Numbered from the stretch's first letter, positions 43,655-51,423 are shown. The stretch: DNA of 51,423 bases from Acetobacter conturbans (GCF_011516755.1 NZ_WOSY01000017.1:1-51423); one strand, 5' to 3'. Numbers and translations: made by a program. The notes: generated by a model from the letters alone, not told the origin.

Positions 43655-44402
43655 GGCGATGCACGACGGCGTGGAAGAAGGCGAGCGGGCATCAACGGTT
43701 CGGGAAGATGGGTCCGGTGCCCATGTGCTGGTGGTGGATGACGATCCGCGCCTGAGAAGACTGTTACACCGCTACCTGATCGAAAACCATTTTCGCGTGA
43801 CCAGTGCGGCCTCCGCGATCGAGGCCCGTCAGGCGCTTGGCTTCATGCTGCCCGACGCTGTCGTGCTGGATGTCACGATGCCCGGTGAAAACGGTCTGGA
43901 ACTCACGCGCTCCCTGCGGCGCGAGGGACTCGACATCCCCATCCTGCTGCTGACGGCGCGCGGAGAGCCGGAAGACCGCATCACCGGCCTGGAAGCCGGC
44001 GCAGACGATTATCTCGGCAAGCCGTTCGAACCGCGTGAACTGCTGTTGCGCCTGAAGGCCCATCTGCGCCGCCTCACCCCCCCTGCCCCATCGGACAATC
44101 TGCGGGTGGTGCGGCTTGGTGCCCTCGAATTTGACCCGAATCGTGGCATCCTGACGGGTGACGATGGAATCGTACATCTGACTGGGGGCGAAGCGGCTCT
44201 GCTCAGCGTTCTGTCCCGCAATCCCAACGAGGTGCTGTCACGCGAAGATATCGCGGCGGCACTGGACATGGCCGAAATCGGTGAACGGGCCGTGGATGTG
44301 CAGGTCACGCGCCTGCGGCGGCGGATTGAGATCGACCCACGTGAACCCCGTTACCTGCATACGATCCGTGGCAAAGGATATGTCCTGAAGCCGGGAATCT
44401 AG
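43644..44402 (+). CDS. OmpR-family response regulator (PetR-like)
   Basis: 252-residue transcription regulator. The receiver domain has VLVVDDDPRLRRLL with acidic pocket, phospho-acceptor Asp76 (AVVLDVTMPGENG), the Thr of LLLTARGE and the Lys of YLGKPFEPREL. The winged-helix output domain ends in VDVQVTRLRRRIEIDPREPR with YLHTIRGKGYVL. The N-terminus is about 20 residues longer than usual. The ATG at 43644 follows GGAGGAAGG and lies within the MarR gene. The histidine kinase follows after 7 bases. Confidence 0.93.
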   Translation: MVSEAMHDGVEEGERASTVREDGSGAHVLVVDDDPRLRRLLHRYLIENHFRVTSAASAIEARQALGFMLPDAVVLDVTMPGENGLELTRSLRREGLDIPILLLTARGEPEDRITGLEAGADDYLGKPFEPRELLLRLKAHLRRLTPPAPSDNLRVVRLGALEFDPNRGILTGDDGIVHLTGGEAALLSVLSRNPNEVLSREDIAAALDMAEIGERAVDVQVTRLRRRIEIDPREPRYLHTIRGKGYVLKPGI

Positions 44403-44409
44403 GTCGTTC

Positions 44410-45777
44410 ATGATGCGGGGGTGGCGGACTTTCTGGAGCGACGGGCAACTGGACCGGTCGGTCCGGCGCGTGTTGCCCAACTCGTTTCTGGGCCGCTCCC
44501 TGCTGATCGTGCTGATCCCGATACTGGTGACGCAGGGCATCGCGCTCGAACTGTTCTACGGCAACTACCTGCATGTGATGTCACGCCGCATGTCGGAGAG
44601 CATTGTCTCCGAGATCGGCCTGTCTCTCGACCTTCTCGAACGCTATCACTCCCATGACGACCGGGCCTGGCTCACCCGACAGGTGCGCACCCGCACCCAG
44701 CTTGCGATGGAGTGGCACCAGAACGCCAGACTGACGAAGTTCGGTTCGACCCATGTGCTGGGCCCCATGGACGAGGATCTGGTGCATGCACTCGCCACAT
44801 CCATCTCCTATCCGTTTTTTGCCGACTGGCTGACGGATGAACGGCATGTTTTCATCCTGATCCAGCTTCCCGACGGGGTGCTGAAAGTCGATGCACCCCG
44901 CAAACGTCTCGATGTCGGGCAACTCTGGCTGTTCGTCATCTGGGCGCTTGGCGGCTCGCTTCTTCTGTTCGCCATTGCCGCCCTGTTCATGCGCAATCAG
45001 GTGCGTGCCGTGCGGCGGCTGGCAAAGGCTGCGGAACAGTTCGGTCTTGGCCGCGATATCGGCGCGATCCGGCCTGAGGGTGCGCGCGAGGTGCGCAAGG
45101 CGGCGGTGGCATTCAACCGCATGCAGGAACGGATTTCCCGTTTCGTCATGCAGCGGACTGCGGTGCTGGCGGGCGTCTCGCACGATCTCAGGACACCCCT
45201 GACGCGGCTACGGCTTTCACTCGCGATGTTTCCACAGACCGGTGTCATCGATGCGGGACTTCTGCGGGATGACGTGACCGACATGGTCGGAGATGTCTCG
45301 GAAATGGAGCGGATGATCGAGGGTTATCTTTCGTTCGCCCGTGGCGAGGGGGCGGAGCAGCCACAGGCGCTCGACGTTGCGACAGTGCTGGAGGATGTGG
45401 CTGCGGCGGCCGTGAGGAGCGGTGGACGAGTGCGCGAAGTGGTCTGCGATCCGGGGCTCGTTCTGGAAGCCCGCCCGGACGCCATGCGGCGGATGCTGGC
45501 CAATCTGGTGGAGAATGCGCGGCGTCTGAACGCTGCTGTGTGGCTGACGGGTTATGGTGAAGATCGGAATATCGTCATTGAGGTCGATGATGATGGTCCG
45601 GGCATTCCCACTGAACGCCGGGAAGAGGTGTTTCGTGCTTTTTCCAGTGGCGAGCGGGGTGGCACGGGACTGGGGCTCACGATTGTCCGCGATATCGTGC
45701 GTGCACATGGCGGCGACGTCAGGCTGGCGGCGAGCCTGAAAGGCGGCCTGAACGTCCGTATTACCCTGCCACGTTAG
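44410..45777 (+). CDS. EnvZ-like sensor histidine kinase
   Basis: 455-residue inner-membrane kinase and likely partner of the preceding regulator. Two membrane helices (about 19-42 and 174-196) bracket a periplasmic sensor domain of about 130 residues. A HAMP domain follows, then the dimerisation helix with His258 (AGVSHDLRTPLTRLRLSL) and the ATPase domain with NLVENARRL, DDGPGIP and GERGGTGLGLTIV. The N-box is NLVENARR, with Arg where many kinases have Ala. It ends the def-coq9-marR-regulator-kinase run; convergent with the glycosyltransferase gene. Confidence 0.93.
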   Translation: MMRGWRTFWSDGQLDRSVRRVLPNSFLGRSLLIVLIPILVTQGIALELFYGNYLHVMSRRMSESIVSEIGLSLDLLERYHSHDDRAWLTRQVRTRTQLAMEWHQNARLTKFGSTHVLGPMDEDLVHALATSISYPFFADWLTDERHVFILIQLPDGVLKVDAPRKRLDVGQLWLFVIWALGGSLLLFAIAALFMRNQVRAVRRLAKAAEQFGLGRDIGAIRPEGAREVRKAAVAFNRMQERISRFVMQRTAVLAGVSHDLRTPLTRLRLSLAMFPQTGVIDAGLLRDDVTDMVGDVSEMERMIEGYLSFARGEGAEQPQALDVATVLEDVAAAAVRSGGRVREVVCDPGLVLEARPDAMRRMLANLVENARRLNAAVWLTGYGEDRNIVIEVDDDGPGIPTERREEVFRAFSSGERGGTGLGLTIVRDIVRAHGGDVRLAASLKGGLNVRITLPR

Positions 45778-45808
45778 GCTTTCGCCCGTACTGTTTTATT
45801 TACTAATG

Positions 45809-46954
45809 TCAGTTCCATCGGAAGAACGCGATTTTCTTCACCAGATCGCTGGACATGCTTATGAGACTCTCAAGAGGCATTGGTGAAAGCGCGCAGTTTT
45901 CAAATTCCTTGGGGAAGAGTGCTTTGGCATCAATACTCTTGCCGGTTTCTTGATATTTCACGCAAAAATTGGTTTCATTTTCTATTGTGATGGTTTCCCA
46001 TTCGTCAACTTTTCTGACTCTAAAGGTTCTCGCTTCATCGCGGTGAAAAGCGATAAACTCACAATCCACCGTCAGGATCGTGCACTTCTCATGCCGCCTG
46101 TCCGAAAGGATCGGGCAGGCATAATATGGATTTGATTCCATATGAAATTCATCGATGTCAGAACGATATTTCAAAAAGTTTTCACCAGAACGCAAAACAT
46201 TCAGATGAAAGCCAAGATTGGCGAACTGCCGCATGAAACGAACAGCCTGAAGGGCACCCAGTGCGGTTTTTGGGCCATTGCAATGGGCAATGCTGGGAGC
46301 CGCTCGTGTAAGAACATTCTTGAACAAAAACCCGTCAAATGAATAATCCTGCTCCGAGGATGGCATGGTGGCGAATATCTTCGCTTCGTCATCGACGGCA
46401 ACTTTGTATTTCTTCGATATATTGGTCTTGTAAGCGTAATACTGTGCGAGAGCCTGATCATCATCGACAGCACAAGCAGTATAGGCCCGTTCGGAAAAAT
46501 CTATCATGTCACGGATGGCATCGACATAGCCGACAAAACATCCTGAGTTTATGTAGCGATAAGGTCCGGTGTTATGAGCATCATCATGCCGCTTGATATC
46601 TTTCCTGTCCATATCACCAACGGTTGGAATCTCGTCGATAGGAGGCCAGAAAATTTTCTCGCCGTTAAAAACAATATCAGCATCAAACTCCCTGAATTTG
46701 TTAATGATGCTGCGGCATGAATCAAGCACCACCACATCATAAGCATCTGTAAAGACAATGATATCGTCATCAGAGACCAGAGTGCCGTTCACAAAACCCT
46801 TTAATAAATCGAATTTCTTTTTGAGTTCTATTTTATCGTATTGCGTATGACATCCAAGATTCAGAAAACAGAACCCTTCCTGCTGCGCAGCAGCTTCGAG
46901 CTCGCACAGGTCGTGGTTGATGGGAAATCCGGTAGTCAAATAATAAACCTGCAC
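45809..46954 (-). CDS. PLOD-like glycosyltransferase
   Basis: 381-residue enzyme. Residues 1-235 resemble the glycosyltransferase domain of animal procollagen lysyl hydroxylases (PLOD) and their bacterial or viral relatives: a DxD-type segment DDDIIVFTDAYDVVVL (62-77), FNGEKIFWPP (96-105), YRYINSGCFVGYVDAI (132-147), DDDQ (164-167) and HCNGPK (224-229). No 2-oxoglutarate oxygenase domain follows; the last 150 residues are of unknown fold. The gene is clearly more AT-rich than its neighbours, which suggests horizontal transfer. There is no signal peptide, so it acts in the cytosol, probably on a sugar acceptor or a protein. Confidence 0.85.
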   Translation of the reverse strand: MQVYYLTTGFPINHDLCELEAAAQQEGFCFLNLGCHTQYDKIELKKKFDLLKGFVNGTLVSDDDIIVFTDAYDVVVLDSCRSIINKFREFDADIVFNGEKIFWPPIDEIPTVGDMDRKDIKRHDDAHNTGPYRYINSGCFVGYVDAIRDMIDFSERAYTACAVDDDQALAQYYAYKTNISKKYKVAVDDEAKIFATMPSSEQDYSFDGFLFKNVLTRAAPSIAHCNGPKTALGALQAVRFMRQFANLGFHLNVLRSGENFLKYRSDIDEFHMESNPYYACPILSDRRHEKCTILTVDCEFIAFHRDEARTFRVRKVDEWETITIENETNFCVKYQETGKSIDAKALFPKEFENCALSPMPLESLISMSSDLVKKIAFFRWN

Positions 46955-47118
46955 GATGACGCTCCCTGCAGTTACGGCCCGTGCGATGGTCTGTTACCGG
47001 CCCGGCCCTGGACATCTGCGTCATCGGTAAAGGGAAAAGGTTGGCCCTTTCTAAATTTTTGAACCAATACAAAAATATAAACATACCTGCCTGCCAATAG
47101 TCATGAGGCCACCACAAA

Positions 47119-47150
47119 TGAGGCAGCCTCACGCTTACGGGCCGAGCGTG
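47119..47150 (-). terminator. Possible terminator after the secreted-protein gene
   Basis: Two small hairpins lie directly after the stop codon on the minus strand: CACGCT/AGCGTG (47130-47150) and the palindrome TGAGGC-A-GCCTCA (47119-47131), followed on that strand by ATTTG. The T-run is short, so activity is uncertain. Confidence 0.35.
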
Positions 47151-48995
47151 TCACCATGTCTCCCCATTGCTCGCGCGGTGCCATGTATTCGGGGCGACAC
47201 AGGAATAAAAGTAGCGCTGATCCATTTTCATCTCGCCCGGTGCGCAAGGGGCATGACTGCCGGTCGGTGCGCCAAAGGGAACCACCAGTTGCTGACTGGC
47301 TGCCACCGTCCGCGCAGCGATGGTATGACGGACAATGGCATTGCCTGAGCCGTCAAACACCACATTGCAGCCCGCATCGGTCTGCTGATAACCGCAGAAT
47401 GCAAAACCGTTATGGTTGCTCCGGGGATTCAGTTCGATATGTTCCTGCAGAACACCATCGACTTTCCGATCCCGATCAGCCCCGCCGGTCGCACCTGCGA
47501 TCTGGACACCGAGGCTGGTGGTCATGTCCCGATAGTCTCCCGTCGCGACGTTGCGGTGGTTCCAGAAAGTCAGCCGGTCCCACTGACCGGGATATCCGTA
47601 ACCGCGCGTCGTTCTTTGCGCGAATTCCCCGAGAACGGCTTCCGATCCGGCAGAGGCTTCCGCACCACCAAAATCACCGGCGTAAAAAGACGGGCTGGTG
47701 AAAGGAACTGTCCAGTATTCACCTCCCATCTTATAGGCTATGGAGGTGGCGCCCTCAGATGCGAAATTGAACGCATCAAGTGCCGGAAGGTAATCGTGCG
47801 CTTTCCCGTCTCCGCCGGGCTTATGGTAATTAATGGTAAGCCCGTTGACGGCGGATCTCCCATTCAGTGGGTCACGACCCCAAAGGTCCACTTCCGAAAA
47901 CTCAGCCAGCCGCAACTGACTGTTTTTTTCACCTGTCGGATTGTTGACATCTCCGGCTGCCGCATGCGGCGCAGGAGCAGGTCCTTCCACGGAAGCGTAC
48001 AGTCCAACAGATTTGGTATATCCACCGAACATGACTGCCGGAGTTACATAACTGCTCCAGACGGTATCCAGACCCGGCGCGCTTCCGTCGACACTGCTCT
48101 TTCCGGGAATCAGGCCGCCGTGGCTGCCGCTCCCGAAAATCTGCCATCCGTCGTGCAGGGAAAATCCTGTTATCCGACCCATGCCATCTTTTGCATAGGA
48201 CGATACGATCCCAACAAAGTTCGGAAAGACACAGCGTGATGTTGCGCATCCGGTCTCGTTCGTGACGACCCTCATGCCGCTCCCCCGTTCGAGAAGCCAC
48301 TGCGAAATAGGGAATGGCAGAGGATTTGCGAAACCTGCTCCGCTGGACGTGAAGGCTGGAGAATGATCAGCGCCATCATCGTAGGGAGAGGTTGCGTCCT
48401 GCCCTGCTGAGGTGGCGGTGAAGATGGGCGTCGCACCGACGGTCCTCAGCGTCAGGGCAGCGGCGTCGAAATGATCGTAGCTGCCGATCTGCGAGGCCGC
48501 ACCCGGACCGATTCCCGGAGCCTCTCCCGCCATGTTCTGGCTGCCGAGCCCGACGCCCACGCACGTCCCCTGCCAGTCGGCACCATAGGGGTAACAATGT
48601 TCGGCCAGCGGCACGCTGTCATATTCCTGCGCGCCTCCCAGACGGAGATGGGTGGGGGTCATGGGATCGACCTGTGGCACCGAGCAGTTCTCGCCTTCGC
48701 AGCCCCAGTCGCGACCCTTGCCGAATCTCAGGTGATAGTTCCCGTATTGCTTCAGCCTGAGTGTCGGCCACTGAAACGCCTGAGTGGGCGCAACGGCGAG
48801 ACCTTTGTCCGCAACAATCCCTGTGGGCGGACCATCGCTGGCCACTGAAGGGTCAGACCACTGGGCGACCGCCCCGCCTGCCTGACCCGGCGACACACTC
48901 TTCACCGTGTGGTCATGCAGTAGAAGGCTACGTCCATAAGCGGGTGTCATGGCCAGCGATGCCGAACAGATCAGAAGGGTCCAGCGTTTCAGCAT
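47151..48995 (-). CDS. Large secreted protein of unknown function
   Basis: 614-residue protein I cannot assign. The ATG at 48995, after GGGAG, gives a clean Sec signal (MLKRWTLLICSASLAM, cut near TPAYG); the frame stays open to 49235 but that extension has no such signal. The mature part is rich in Gly, Ser, Thr and Asp with scattered Cys pairs (DWGCEGENCS, CATSRC, CAPGEMKMDQRYFYSC), probably disulfide-bonded, and the composition of a beta-rich cell-surface protein. The last 35 residues (APCAPGEM...YSCVAPNTWHRAS) resemble a short Cys-containing end motif seen on tail-fibre-like and surface proteins. It lies next to the PLOD-like glycosyltransferase on the same strand, 196 bases apart. Confidence 0.7.
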   Translation of the reverse strand: MLKRWTLLICSASLAMTPAYGRSLLLHDHTVKSVSPGQAGGAVAQWSDPSVASDGPPTGIVADKGLAVAPTQAFQWPTLRLKQYGNYHLRFGKGRDWGCEGENCSVPQVDPMTPTHLRLGGAQEYDSVPLAEHCYPYGADWQGTCVGVGLGSQNMAGEAPGIGPGAASQIGSYDHFDAAALTLRTVGATPIFTATSAGQDATSPYDDGADHSPAFTSSGAGFANPLPFPISQWLLERGSGMRVVTNETGCATSRCVFPNFVGIVSSYAKDGMGRITGFSLHDGWQIFGSGSHGGLIPGKSSVDGSAPGLDTVWSSYVTPAVMFGGYTKSVGLYASVEGPAPAPHAAAGDVNNPTGEKNSQLRLAEFSEVDLWGRDPLNGRSAVNGLTINYHKPGGDGKAHDYLPALDAFNFASEGATSIAYKMGGEYWTVPFTSPSFYAGDFGGAEASAGSEAVLGEFAQRTTRGYGYPGQWDRLTFWNHRNVATGDYRDMTTSLGVQIAGATGGADRDRKVDGVLQEHIELNPRSNHNGFAFCGYQQTDAGCNVVFDGSGNAIVRHTIAARTVAASQQLVVPFGAPTGSHAPCAPGEMKMDQRYFYSCVAPNTWHRASNGETW

Positions 48996-49238
48996 CTCTC
49001 TACTCCCTGCGGTCTGGGGCTTTACCCGGCGCATCAGCACGCATGTCCGCGACAGAGGAAACATCACGCGAGGCAGGAAAAGAAAAGAGACGGAGCCTTT
49101 AGGCTGTTTCCCGGCAGGGGCATACGGTGCCGGCATGAGCACTTCCGGCGCGAAAAACGGGAGAAATTGCCATAGCTTCCTGCATTGGATGGAGGATGCC
49201 AGATGACAGGGTGTTTTAGGCGTCATGCGCCACAAACA

Positions 49239-49265
49239 AAAAAACGGCCCAGAGGGCCGTTTTTT
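49239..49265. terminator. Bidirectional terminator downstream of the tRNA-Gly remnant
   Basis: AAAAAACGGCCC (49239-49250) pairs with GGGCCGTTTTTT (49254-49265) around AGA, with T-runs on both strands. Its position about 27 bases after the tRNA 3' end suggests it is the original terminator of the host tRNA-Gly gene. Confidence 0.9.
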
Positions 49266-49291
49266 AAATCGCCGATTTCACTGAAGAAATC

Positions 49292-49342
49292 TGGAGCGGG
49301 CGAAGGGATTCGAACCCTCGACCCCAACCTTGGCAAGGTTGC
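49292..49342 (-). pseudogene. 3' part of tRNA-Gly(GCC), integration scar
   Basis: On the minus strand this is the 3' portion of a tRNA-Gly: intact anticodon arm CAACC/GGTTG with anticodon GCC (complement of 49332-49334), variable loop, T-arm with TTCGAAT, acceptor strand CGCCCGC, discriminator and encoded CCA. The 5' part expected at 49343-49365 is replaced: the acceptor partner should be near GCGGGCG, but GCGAAAG is found, with three mismatches, and the D-arm is not formed. A tyrosine recombinase gene begins 190 bases further. This is the typical crossover core of tRNA-targeting integrases, so the element lies to the right. Confidence 0.75.
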
Positions 49343-49346
49343 ATAT

Positions 49347-49369
49347 ACTCTACCATCCCACACTCTACC
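49347..49369. repeat. Direct repeat ACTCTACC beside the crossover site
   Basis: Two exact copies of ACTCTACC at 49347-49354 and 49362-49369, 15 bases apart, directly adjoining the tRNA-derived core on the element side. Size and position suit integrase arm-type or core-binding sites; this is inference. Confidence 0.4.
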
Positions 49370-49464
49370 TTTCGCTTCCATACGATAATATCGTTTTATA
49401 ACAGAGTATTATTTGGCGGCGCTTTGTAAGGCGTTCGCTCCAATTTGCCAGAGTTTCTCTCTAC

Positions 49465-49504
49465 GGTGGACACCATGTGGACACCATTTTATGGTGGTGT
49501 CCAC
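49465..49504. repeat. Three GTGGACACCA motifs upstream of the integrase
   Basis: GTGGACACCAT occurs twice in direct orientation (49466-49476 and 49477-49487), followed by an inverted copy TGGTGTCCAC (49495-49504), just 25 bases before the integrase ATG. They overlap the probable promoter and could be the binding sites for autoregulation or for an excisionase. Confidence 0.55.
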
Positions 49505-49529
49505 CCGAGAACTCAATACGAGGCGTGCG

Positions 49530-50948
49530 ATGAAACGATCGTCCAGCGTACGTTTGACCAAGCCCGTCGTCGACAAGGCCGAGGTCCGAGATAGTCGATA
49601 TGACTTGTGGGATCTCGATCTCGCTGGCTTTGGACTACGCATCGAGAAAAGCGGCACGAAAACTTTCATCATACGCTATCGCATTGAGGGCGGTGGCCGA
49701 TCGGCACCAAGGCGATTCCTGGCGCTTGGACGATTCGGAGCACTTACCGTCGAACAGGCGAGAAGGAAGGCTAGGGGCCTGCTGGGCGCGGTCGCACACG
49801 GCGAAGACCCAGCGGGTGACGTGCAGGAGAAGCGGCGCGAAAAAACGATTCGGGACTTACTCGACTTCTACGAGGAGCATGGATGCATCGTGCAAAGGGG
49901 TATTCATAAGGGCAAGCCCATGAAACCTCTCACCAAGCAATACACCATGTCACGGCTTCGTCACCATGTTGAACCACTTCTAGGGGGACGTCGTGCGAGC
50001 GAGATCACTTCGGGCGATGTCGAGCGATTTGTGGCCGACGTAACAACTGGCAAGACCGCGAAAGACATAAAGATTGGGCCGCGCAAACGTCTTATCGTTC
50101 GGGGCGGTGAGGGCGCAGCACGGAAGGTCGTTCGTGATCTTTCGGCCGTATTCAGTTTCGGCAGGCGGCACGGCTTTATCGCCCAAAATCCCGTCGAAGG
50201 GGCTTCCGTCAGAAAGACGGATAATCGTCGCATGCGCTTTTTGACGTTGGAGGAAGTAGCCCGACTAGGCGACGCGTTCAACAAGGTCGAGACACGAGGG
50301 GCAAATCCTAAAGGGGTCGCAATCGCCCGGCTTTGGGCGCTTACCGGATGTCGTCGAAACGAAATTGCGGCGCTCAAGGTTGAGGAAGTCAATCTAGAGG
50401 ATAACCTCTTCGAGTTCGAGGATAGCAAGACTGGGAGATCGATTCGCCCCATCGGCCCCACGGCGAGAGCAATGCTCGAGAATCTCCTGAAGGACCGCAA
50501 GAAAGGCTATCTTTTTCCGGCGGAGAGAGGCGAGGAAGGACATTACCAAGGCACGCGCAATATCTGGTCGGAAGTTATCAAACTTGCCGATCTACCGGGC
50601 GTAACGCCTCACACCCTTCGGCACACTCTTGGCTCTACTGCGACGTCAAGCGGCGAAGCATTGGCCCTGACCGGTGCTCTTTTAGGACACGCCAACCTCA
50701 AATCGACCGCCATTTACGCCCATGTCCAACGCGATACTTCGCTCGAGGCTGCCAAGCGTGTAGAAAAATTACTTGCAATGGCACTAGAGGGAAATGTTAT
50801 TGGGGAAACAAATTCCGCGCAGGAGATAAAACCTAAAGAATTGGATGCAGATTTGATCCGAGAGCTATCTAAAAGGTTGTCAAAAGAAAATGCAGATACA
50901 GCAAGACTTCTAGGAATTATAGCTGACAGCATTTCTAGTACTCTATGA
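49530..50948 (+). CDS. Tyrosine-type site-specific integrase
   Basis: 472-residue phage-type integrase. An N-terminal DUF4102-like arm-binding domain (GFGLRIEKSGTKTFIIRYRI, RRFLALGRFGALTVEQARRK) is followed by a SAM-like core-binding region and the catalytic domain with Arg275 (TGCRRNEIAAL), His361 and Arg364 (HTLRHTLGS), His387 (LLGHANLKSTAIY) and nucleophile Tyr396. The start is the ATG at 49530 after GAGG; the open frame begins earlier at 49413 across the repeat region. It points away from the tRNA-Gly remnant. The codon use is less GC-biased than the host genes. Confidence 0.93.
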   Translation: MKRSSSVRLTKPVVDKAEVRDSRYDLWDLDLAGFGLRIEKSGTKTFIIRYRIEGGGRSAPRRFLALGRFGALTVEQARRKARGLLGAVAHGEDPAGDVQEKRREKTIRDLLDFYEEHGCIVQRGIHKGKPMKPLTKQYTMSRLRHHVEPLLGGRRASEITSGDVERFVADVTTGKTAKDIKIGPRKRLIVRGGEGAARKVVRDLSAVFSFGRRHGFIAQNPVEGASVRKTDNRRMRFLTLEEVARLGDAFNKVETRGANPKGVAIARLWALTGCRRNEIAALKVEEVNLEDNLFEFEDSKTGRSIRPIGPTARAMLENLLKDRKKGYLFPAERGEEGHYQGTRNIWSEVIKLADLPGVTPHTLRHTLGSTATSSGEALALTGALLGHANLKSTAIYAHVQRDTSLEAAKRVEKLLAMALEGNVIGETNSAQEIKPKELDADLIRELSKRLSKENADTARLLGIIADSISSTL

Positions 50949-51192
50949 ATCTCCGAGTTATTTTGCTCTTTAATCTCCGTACACTAGTTCCACATACCGA
51001 TGATGCCGCACCGTATTCTCTTCGCGTCTGTCAGACTGGGATCAAGATGAAGTTCCTCCAGATAACGGCCGCCTCGCAGATCGCGGCGAGGTCGTTCAGT
51101 TCCAGAACGGGAACGGTGCAGGCTGGATTAAAGGCACAGAACGCAGGCGCATACACGCGCGACATTAGGAGCGGTCGGACAATCATAAAGCT

Positions 51193-51423
51193 TCATGGCA
51201 ATGCTGGGCGCGGGTGGTGAGAGGGCGGAGACTCCGACTGTTCCCGGATAGCCGTGAGCATGCGACGGCGGATCAGGCCGCTGACCGGGCGGATCAGATA
51301 CCAATAGGGGGCGAAGCGACGCCTGGCCCGGTCCGTGACGCAAAACACGCGGGTTTCCGTCACCAGCCGCTGGGTGCCGTGTGGTCCCCGCTGGATGGAG
51401 AAGCCCAGAGCGAGCTTGCAGAC
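51193..51423 (-). CDS. Unknown protein, C-terminal end only
   Basis: The frame is open from the right edge of the window to a TGA at 51193-51195, giving the last 76 residues of a protein. Features are LALGFSIQRGPHGTQRLVTE, TRVFCVTDRARRRFAPYWYL and IRPVSGLIRRRMLTAIREQ. This pattern (TETRV, then aRRRFxxYWxxIRPxSgLIRR) is common at the end of small uncharacterised proteins of a SRPBCC-like kind; I cannot give a function. It is oriented opposite to the integrase. The 244 bases between them hold a small unsupported frame and no clear signal. Confidence 0.6.
   Translation of the reverse strand, partial: VCKLALGFSIQRGPHGTQRLVTETRVFCVTDRARRRFAPYWYLIRPVSGLIRRRMLTAIREQSESPPSHHPRPALP

Noticed and set aside
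49292..49375. Functional tRNA-Gly with an unusual 5' half
   Set aside because: The 5' strand gives three mismatches in the acceptor stem and no D-stem; the adjacent integrase offers a better explanation. A short GGTAGAG likeness to a D-loop is part of a local direct repeat.
50945..51220. 91-codon frame after the integrase
   Set aside because: No ribosome site, no domain, a mixed composition and overlap with the better-supported partial gene on the other strand.

Overview
This is a chromosomal segment of an acetic acid bacterium (Alphaproteobacteria, Acetobacteraceae); the genus cannot be fixed from the window. The evidence is a GC-rich coding style, the alphaproteobacterial core cluster yceD-rpmF-plsX-fabH-ihfA-merR, a class I lysyl-tRNA synthetase, and a three-subunit periplasmic flavin dehydrogenase (small subunit, GMC flavoprotein, triheme cytochrome c) of the kind used for incomplete sugar and sugar-acid oxidation.

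Left part (1-10.3 kb): an outer-membrane efflux lipoprotein divergent from a TetR regulator with a clear palindromic operator between them; a YidB-like protein; an aldo/keto reductase; pepA-holC; then cysQ, sua5, a coiled-coil membrane protein and an FAD-linked D-2-hydroxyacid dehydrogenase reading right. At 10.3-12.8 kb dnaB is flanked by two probable small non-autonomous mobile elements: a 140-bp one with 14-bp terminal inverted repeats and a TTA duplication, and a less certain 314-bp one starting just after the dnaB stop. A membrane-anchored NERD-domain protein with an AT-rich leader follows.

Middle (13.6-31.9 kb): the dehydrogenase operon, then an operon pairing class I lysyl-tRNA synthetase with an MprF-like flippase/synthase whose catalytic part is cut short. 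Going right: a DegP-type protease, a ModE-type regulator coupled to opgD-opgH (osmoregulated periplasmic glucans), bacterioferritin, an unknown gene under a promoter overlapped by a Fur-like palindrome, comEC, and a small protein with two tandem repeats.

Right (32-51.4 kb): radA, an OmpA-like protein, suhB, efp, tRNA-Pro(GGG), the merR-ihfA-fabH-plsX-rpmF-yceD run with bamE divergent, rpsU, and a tightly coupled run def-coq9-marR-response regulator-histidine kinase. Then comes a zone of accessory character: an AT-richer glycosyltransferase resembling the glycosyltransferase domain of animal lysyl hydroxylases (PLOD), and a 614-residue secreted protein of unknown function. At 49.3 kb only the 3' part of a tRNA-Gly(GCC) gene remains, followed by repeats and a tyrosine recombinase. 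This is best read as the displaced-tRNA end of an integrated element that continues past the window. A partial gene runs off the right edge.

The most unusual items are the LysRS/short-MprF operon, the PLOD-like glycosyltransferase with its secreted neighbour, the ModE-opgD-opgH coupling, the Fur-like-controlled orphan gene, the two small mobile elements and the tRNA-Gly integration scar.
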